DNA of 64,000 bases from BOG-908 sp965198915 (GTDB lineage Bacteria; Pseudomonadota; Alphaproteobacteria; Acetobacterales; Acetobacteraceae). Below, one piece after another: positions 59,365-64,000 of this stretch; positions within the stretch are counted from its first letter, which is position 1; each line of letters starts with the position of its first letter. The notes below the pieces were generated by a model. The model had not been told where the DNA came from and did no database searches. It worked only from the letters and a program-made list of their open reading frames with translations. The translations under genes were made by a program, and so were the position numbers. The DNA lies in the NCBI GenBank assembly GCA_965198915.1, contig CBDAQC010000002.1, positions 496,001 through 560,000 of the forward strand, read 5' to 3'.

Positions 59365-60662
59365 GCCTGGGGCAGGCGGCGCCGCTGCGCGTGGGCGTAG
59401 CGGGGCTGGGGGTGGTGGGCGGCGGCGTGCTGCGTCTGCTGCGGCAGAACGCGGACGTGATCGCCGCGCGCGCCGGGCGCGTGATCGAGGTGGTGGCGGT
59501 CAGCGCGCGTGACCGCGCCCGCCGCGGCGCGGAGCTGGGCGCGCTGCGCTGGCACGACGACGCTCGCGCGCTGGCGCACGACCCCGAAGTGGACGTGGTG
59601 GTGGAGCTGATCGGCGGTTCGGAGGGAGCCGCGCGCGCCCTGGTGCTGGCGGCGTTGCAGGCCGGCCGCCCGGTGGTGACGGCGAACAAGGCGCTGCTGG
59701 CGCTGCACGGGGCGGAGCTGGCGCAGGCGGCCGAAGCGGGCGGCGCCGTGCTGGCCTTCGAGGCGGCAGTGGCAGGCGGCATTCCGGTGATAAAGGCGGT
59801 GCGCGAGGGGCTGGCCGGCAACCGCATCCGCCGCGTGGCGGGCATATTGAACGGCACCTGCAACTACATCCTGACGCAGATGCGCGAGCGCGGACGCGAC
59901 TTCGCCGACGTGCTGGCGGACGCCCAGGCGCTGGGCTACGCGGAAGCCGATCCTTCGTTCGATGTGGACGGCGTGGACGCGGCGCACAAGCTGGCGATAC
60001 TCGCGGCCCTGGCCTTCGGGCGTCCGGTCGATTTCGCCTCCATACATGTGGAAGGCATCCGCACGGTGTCCGCGCTGGACCAGAGCTTTGCGCGTGAGCT
60101 GGGCTACCGCATCAAGCTGCTGGGGATAGCGCGGCTGGTCGAGGGCGGGGTGGAAAGCCGAGTGCATCCGTGCATGGTGCCGGACGGCGCGCCGCTGGCG
60201 CGCGTCGATGGCGTATACAACGCGGTCGTCGTGGAGGGCGATTTCTCCGGCCGACTGATGCTGGAGGGACGCGGCGCCGGCGCCGGACCCACGGCCAGCG
60301 CGGTGGTCGCCGACCTGATCGACATCGCGCGCGGCCGGGCCGTGCCGGTCTGGGGCACCGGCGCCGCGCACCTGTCCCAGGCGCCGTCCGTGCCGATGTC
60401 GGCCTATGTGGGTGCCTACTACCTGCGGCTGATGGTGACGGACCAACCCGGCGTGATCGCCGACGTCACCTGCGCGCTGCGTGACGCCGGCGTCTCGCTG
60501 GAGAGCATGCTGCAGCACGGGCGCGCCCCAGGCGAGGCTGTGCCGATCGTTCTGGTGACGCACGAGACGCGGGAGGCCAGCATGCGCGCGGCGCTGGACC
60601 GTATCGAGCGGCTGGAAAGCGTGCTGGAGCGGCCCAGCCTGATACGCATCGAACTAGGCTGA
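59361..60662 (+). CDS. hom: Homoserine dehydrogenase
   Basis: The product is 433 aa. It reduces aspartate semialdehyde to homoserine in Thr/Met synthesis. NAD(P)-binding is in VGVAGLGVVGGGVLRLL. The catalytic block is GILNGTCNYILTQM and the active-site segment is GYAEADPSFDVDGVDAAHKL. A C-terminal ACT domain (YLRLMVTDQPGVIADVTCAL) allows threonine feedback. The TTG start at 59361 overlaps the stop of the aminotransferase (TTGA), so the two are translated together. Confidence 0.96.
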   Translation: MSLGQAAPLRVGVAGLGVVGGGVLRLLRQNADVIAARAGRVIEVVAVSARDRARRGAELGALRWHDDARALAHDPEVDVVVELIGGSEGAARALVLAALQAGRPVVTANKALLALHGAELAQAAEAGGAVLAFEAAVAGGIPVIKAVREGLAGNRIRRVAGILNGTCNYILTQMRERGRDFADVLADAQALGYAEADPSFDVDGVDAAHKLAILAALAFGRPVDFASIHVEGIRTVSALDQSFARELGYRIKLLGIARLVEGGVESRVHPCMVPDGAPLARVDGVYNAVVVEGDFSGRLMLEGRGAGAGPTASAVVADLIDIARGRAVPVWGTGAAHLSQAPSVPMSAYVGAYYLRLMVTDQPGVIADVTCALRDAGVSLESMLQHGRAPGEAVPIVLVTHETREASMRAALDRIERLESVLERPSLIRIELG

Positions 60663-60689
60663 AGCTGGAGTGCCGGCGCGGTCCTCCAC

Positions 60690-61016
60690 TTACAACTCCG
60701 CTTCGTCGAACACCCTGCGGGCAATCTGCAGCGCCGTCACCGCGGGCGGCCAGCCCGCGTAGAACGCAAGATGCGTGATCGCCTCGATGATCTCGTCCTT
60801 CGTCACGCCGTTCTCCAGCGCCCGCGTCATGTGGAAGGCTAGCTCGTTCACGCGATACAGCGAAATCAGGCTGCTGATCGTGACCAGGCTGCGGTCGCGC
60901 GGCGACAATGCCGGGTTCGCCCAGACGTCGCCGAACAGGACCTTGTCGGTGATCTCCGCGAGGTGCGGCGCGATGTCGCCGAAGGACGCCCGCGCGTTGG
61001 TTGGTTCGTCGGCCAT
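60690..61016 (-). CDS. Carboxymuconolactone decarboxylase family protein
   Basis: The product is 108 aa, a single all-helical CMD domain with LSPRDRSLVTISSLISLYRV and ITHLAFYAGWPPAVTA. It lacks the CxxC pair of the peroxidase-type (AhpD) members. It therefore belongs to the gamma-carboxymuconolactone-decarboxylase-like branch, often of unknown substrate. No aromatic pathway genes are nearby. It is convergent with hom. Confidence 0.88.
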   Translation of the reverse strand: MADEPTNARASFGDIAPHLAEITDKVLFGDVWANPALSPRDRSLVTISSLISLYRVNELAFHMTRALENGVTKDEIIEAITHLAFYAGWPPAVTALQIARRVFDEAEL

Positions 61017-61195
61017 GTCTGTCTCCGGAAAGGGGGGGCGTAGAAGGCGAGCGGGGCGTCCTGCCGCTATGTCACGCCTAGCACGAAGCCGGCGGCGGAT
61101 TGCAGTGCCGGCGCCGGAAGCGGCCTATGCCCTCCCACCGTATTGCGCGTCGCTGACGGTTCGAGCCATTCCACATGCGTTTGTTCCGCTGGTTG

Positions 61196-61355
61196 GGGCT
61201 TGGGCAAGGTGGGGCTCTGCCCCAAAACCTGTCGTGCGAGGCACGCTTGCGCGTGACAGGGCCTCGGCCCCAGGCCTTATTCGTAAGGGTGCGTGTACGA
61301 GGTTCTAAGGACGACTGTCCGGGAGCGGGGTCCAGGGGCAGAGCCCCTGGCCTTA
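61196..61355. repeat. Family B G+C-rich repeat, copy B3 (reverse orientation)
   Basis: This is the reverse complement of B1 in block order, from GGGGCTCTGCCCC at the left to CCAGGGGCAGAGCCCCTGG (61332-61350) at the right. The left end also includes the GGGGCAGAGCCCC block seen in B2, so B3 is the longest copy. It fills most of the 347-bp gap between the CMD and glycosyltransferase genes, both on the minus strand. Confidence 0.82.
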
Positions 61356-61363
61356 CTGGAGCT

Positions 61364-63214
61364 TCAGACTCTCTCCAAATCTGCCCTGGACGCGACCGGC
61401 TGCCCCATGCCGAGGTAGCTGCGCCAGCTCGCCTCGCTGGTGAAACGCGGGTGCGCCTCGCGCCAGGCGGCCACCACACCCGGCGTGCGGCGCAGCCGGC
61501 GCACTAGATCGATAGCCCGGTGCAACAACGCCCGGTAGGTCGCGCGGTCACGCGTGTAGATCGGCGGGTCGATCTCCCAGGGCTCCCGGACGACAACGGC
61601 GCCGGCACCCAGGACGCGGAACCAGAGGTGGTCCAGCGGTTCGATCGAGATGGTCCGGCCGGTGCCGTCCGGGCGGAAATACTCGGCGATCAGCGCGCGC
61701 AGGACGCCCACATTGAATTGCAGGCGGGTGCGCGGGCCGACCGGCGGGACGATGCCCGGCACCACCTGCTCGCGCCGCGCGCAGCGGGCCGGGTAGGCGG
61801 CGCGCAACTCCATCAGGCCCGCATGCAGCGCGCGGGGGTCGCGGGTGAAGATCTCCGGGCCTGCCAGGAAATCCTCGACGGCGCGTATCAGCAGGGCGGC
61901 GCGCTGGTAGCGATACATCAGCAGCTCGGCCACGATCCAGCGCGCGGCGATGCGGGTGATCAGGCGGTGTGAGTCCGGCCGGTGACAGGCGGCCATGACC
62001 AGCATGTTGCGCAGCTCGTAATAGGCGTGCCAGTTGCCCAGCTTGGCGTAGAACGGCTCGTGCCAGATGCCGATGCCTGCCATGGAAACGAGGGGCACGC
62101 CGGCATCGTGCAGCCGGCGGCCGTATTCCACGTCGTCACCCCTGATGAAACAGGGCATGGGCAGGCCGAGCCGGTCCACCAGTGCCAGCGGCAGGCCCAT
62201 GAACCACCAGCCGTTGTAGTGCATCGGCTGGTCCTGCAGGAAGCGGTCCAGCGCACCCTGCGTGGCCAGTTCGGCGCCGAGATGCATCGGCACGAGGGCG
62301 AGTTTGGAGTCGTCCAGGCGGGCGCCCGCCTCGTAGAGATGGGTGGGGCGGAACAGGTCCAGCATGTGGCCGGCGATGGCCACGTCCGCGCCGGCCAGGC
62401 TGTAGAAGCGCGTCGTGCGCAACACGGCCTCCGGCTCCAGCGCCACATCGTCATCCATCAGGATGACGTGGGTGGCGCCCAGGTCACGGGCTTCCAGCAT
62501 GCCGCGGGTGAAGCCGCCGGCACCGCCGGCGTTCTGCTGCTCCACGATGTGTATGCGCCGGCCGAGCCCGTTTGGCAGGCGAGCGGTGGCAAGGCGCGCC
62601 GGCAGGCCCGGTTTGCCGTTGTTGACGATGACGATGCCGGCCAGCGCGCCGGCCGTGTCCGCGTCTGCGGCGATACGCTCGATCAGGTCGGACAGCGCGC
62701 CGTCGCGGTCGAACGTGCACAGCACCGGCATCAGGCGGATGTCGCGTGGGGCGGCTTGGGCGGACCACTGGGTGGTCCAGGCACCGCCCAGCAGCCGCGC
62801 CGGGCTGCCGGCCGCACCCGGTTCGGCGTCGTTGAGTATCTGCAGGCCCAGCCGGCCGGTGCTGCGCGGATGCGGCGGCATGGGCACGTCCAGGCGCAGC
62901 GTGCCGGCGCCGGAGGTCTCGGCCAGCAGGGCCGGTGGCGCGTACCGGGTCATGCGCCAAAGCTGGAGGCGGCAGGTGCCTTGCAGGATAACGCTGACGG
63001 CAAGCTTGCCCATGCGGGTGTGGCGGCGCCAGGTGGCCTCGTCGAAGCTGTTGAAATAGGTGTCGAGGTCGATCGTGTTGCCGGGCATGACCTCCGAGGC
63101 GGCACGCCGGTGGCCGCGTTCGCCGTGCTGGCGGAGGTAGAGGCCCGCTGTCTCGGTGGAGGACGGCAGTATCAGGCGTTGCAGCACTATGTCGGGCGGG
63201 GCCACGCTCGTCAT
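61364..63214 (-). CDS. GlfT2-like family 2 glycosyltransferase
   Basis: The product is 616 aa. An N-terminal beta-sandwich domain (about 1-160) precedes a GT-A catalytic domain. VEQQNAGGAGGFTRGMLEAR and the metal motif ILMDDDV lie in it, followed by MPCFIRGDDVEYGRRLHDAG and the acceptor-site IGIWHEPFY. This layout is that of galactofuranosyltransferase GlfT2 and related enzymes that extend glycans. The sugar here is not proven. The ATG at 63214 overlaps the stop of the next glycosyltransferase gene (ATGA). Confidence 0.85.
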   Translation of the reverse strand: MTSVAPPDIVLQRLILPSSTETAGLYLRQHGERGHRRAASEVMPGNTIDLDTYFNSFDEATWRRHTRMGKLAVSVILQGTCRLQLWRMTRYAPPALLAETSGAGTLRLDVPMPPHPRSTGRLGLQILNDAEPGAAGSPARLLGGAWTTQWSAQAAPRDIRLMPVLCTFDRDGALSDLIERIAADADTAGALAGIVIVNNGKPGLPARLATARLPNGLGRRIHIVEQQNAGGAGGFTRGMLEARDLGATHVILMDDDVALEPEAVLRTTRFYSLAGADVAIAGHMLDLFRPTHLYEAGARLDDSKLALVPMHLGAELATQGALDRFLQDQPMHYNGWWFMGLPLALVDRLGLPMPCFIRGDDVEYGRRLHDAGVPLVSMAGIGIWHEPFYAKLGNWHAYYELRNMLVMAACHRPDSHRLITRIAARWIVAELLMYRYQRAALLIRAVEDFLAGPEIFTRDPRALHAGLMELRAAYPARCARREQVVPGIVPPVGPRTRLQFNVGVLRALIAEYFRPDGTGRTISIEPLDHLWFRVLGAGAVVVREPWEIDPPIYTRDRATYRALLHRAIDLVRRLRRTPGVVAAWREAHPRFTSEASWRSYLGMGQPVASRADLERV

Positions 63215-64000
63215 GGTGTCGCCGTCTCGCAGAGAGGCACGCGGGGAGATTGCAGGGCTGCCGGTTCCAGGTGGCCCAGCACGCCGGACCAGGTGGCGCG
63301 CAGCCAGGCCGCATAGGCCGCCGGGTCCTGCCGGCCGGCCAGGAAGTGGATCGCGTAGCGGACATGGTCGGCGGCCAGCCAGGGCCACATGCCGTAGCGG
63401 GTGAATATCCAGCCGCGGTTGCGGAACTGGTAGGTGCGCTTGCGTTCGTCGCCTGGCACCACGGCGTAGAACAGGCCGCCCAGTATCGGGTGGATCTCCG
63501 CGTTCGAGGACGGGTGCAGGAACGCCGTCCGTGTATCGGTGACGATGCGCAGCCCGGCCCGGCGCGCGCGCAACAGGAACTCCACCTCGTCGCCGCGCAT
63601 GCCCAGCCGGGCGTCGGGCAGCCCGACCAGGGCGAAGGCGGTGGTGGCAATGAGCGCGCCGTTGAACAGATGCGCGAAGCCTTCGATGTAGCGGCGCTGC
63701 TGCAATGTGGCGACGGTGAAACGCGTGCGTCCGGCTTGCCGGATGGGGAAGGCCAGGCGCGTGGGATCGGCCACGTCCAGAACCAGCGGACAGGTCAGTG
63801 CGCTGCCGCAGGCTGCCTCCGCCGCGAGCAGGCCGGCCAGGCAGGAAGGATTGGCCGGGGCGCCGTCATCATCCATCATCCAGACATGACTGTAGCCGCC
63901 CGCACGCGCCGCCCGTATGCCGGCGCCAAATCCCGCGGCGGCACCCAGGTTGCGCTCCAGCCGTATCGTGTGCGCGTTTGCATGGCGGGCGACGACGGGG
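63211..64000 (-). CDS. Family 2 glycosyltransferase (5' end outside window)
   Basis: The frame is open to the right edge of the window. The visible part includes IRLERNLGAAAGFGAGIRAA, then SHVWMMDDDGAP with the DxD-type metal motif, and later LGMRGDEVEFLLRARRAG with the acceptor-binding ED-like site. It has the same GT-A core as its downstream neighbour, so the pair may be the two galactofuranosyl- or rhamnosyl-type transferases of one glycan. The stop overlaps the neighbour's start, so both are in one operon. The start codon cannot be placed. Confidence 0.85.
   Translation of the reverse strand, partial: PVVARHANAHTIRLERNLGAAAGFGAGIRAARAGGYSHVWMMDDDGAPANPSCLAGLLAAEAACGSALTCPLVLDVADPTRLAFPIRQAGRTRFTVATLQQRRYIEGFAHLFNGALIATTAFALVGLPDARLGMRGDEVEFLLRARRAGLRIVTDTRTAFLHPSSNAEIHPILGGLFYAVVPGDERKRTYQFRNRGWIFTRYGMWPWLAADHVRYAIHFLAGRQDPAAYAAWLRATWSGVLGHLEPAALQSPRVPLCETATP

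Overview
The window is high-G+C bacterial DNA with compact genes, many overlapping stop/start codons and an unusually large share of TTG start codons. The gene content fits an alphaproteobacterium of the Acetobacteraceae (Rhodospirillales). It includes a lanthanide-type PQQ methanol dehydrogenase with its quinoprotein-relay genes, glutathione-dependent formaldehyde oxidation, an RsmB/Rpe/heparinase block, a class I PHA synthase, and a bacterial GH15 glucoamylase next to zwf. The family assignment is inferred from gene content; no rRNA gene is present to test it.

Layout. 1-6.4 kb: the 3' part of a CHAT-domain protease, a glucoamylase-zwf operon (glycogen/maltodextrin to glucose to 6-phosphogluconolactone), and two small proteins of unknown role. 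6.5-12.3 kb: two tandem, closely related secreted beta-helix-like proteins and a secreted sedolisin (S53) peptidase. 12.6-29.2 kb: a C1 and PQQ island. It holds gfa and fghA, a LuxR-type response regulator, and a minus-strand xoxF-xoxG-xoxJ-CXXCW-DUF2380 series. It also holds a SoxYZ-like carrier with its metallohydrolase, an unflagged pqqA, a cytochrome c, and the PQQ-associated ABC transporter operon (binding protein, beta-propeller, ATPase, permease, unknown exported protein). It ends with the glutathione-dependent formaldehyde dehydrogenase. Together these oxidise methanol in the periplasm through XoxF/XoxG and convert formaldehyde to formate through S-hydroxymethylglutathione (Gfa, FrmA/AdhC) and S-formylglutathione (FghA).

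29.5-43.6 kb: ilvE, a zinc alcohol/formaldehyde dehydrogenase, glycosyltransferases, heparinase-rpe-rsmB, a response regulator, tRNA-Ala(CGC), YggT, a broken folD remnant and an M28 peptidase. 43.9-64 kb: two GGDEF-EAL proteins, one of them degenerate, and an IS481-type insertion sequence with an amber-interrupted transposase. This stretch also has an OprB porin, CysG, a glucose-fructose-oxidoreductase-like protein, a lone second XoxG-like cytochrome, PhaC, an alanine-type aminotransferase plus homoserine dehydrogenase, and two linked glycosyltransferases running off the right edge.

The most unusual feature is a dispersed family of about eleven AT-rich palindromic elements (family A) that stand out sharply from the high-G+C background. 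The fullest copies are about 150-175 bp, with two inverted arms that each contain their own hairpin. They lie mostly at gene 5' ends. In at least two genes of the PQQ transporter operon the reading frame runs through the whole element into the signal peptide. A second, G+C-rich family (family B) has three copies. A 13-bp motif occurs twice, 21 bp apart, upstream of xoxF and once between pqqA and a cytochrome c gene, which suggests a shared regulator.
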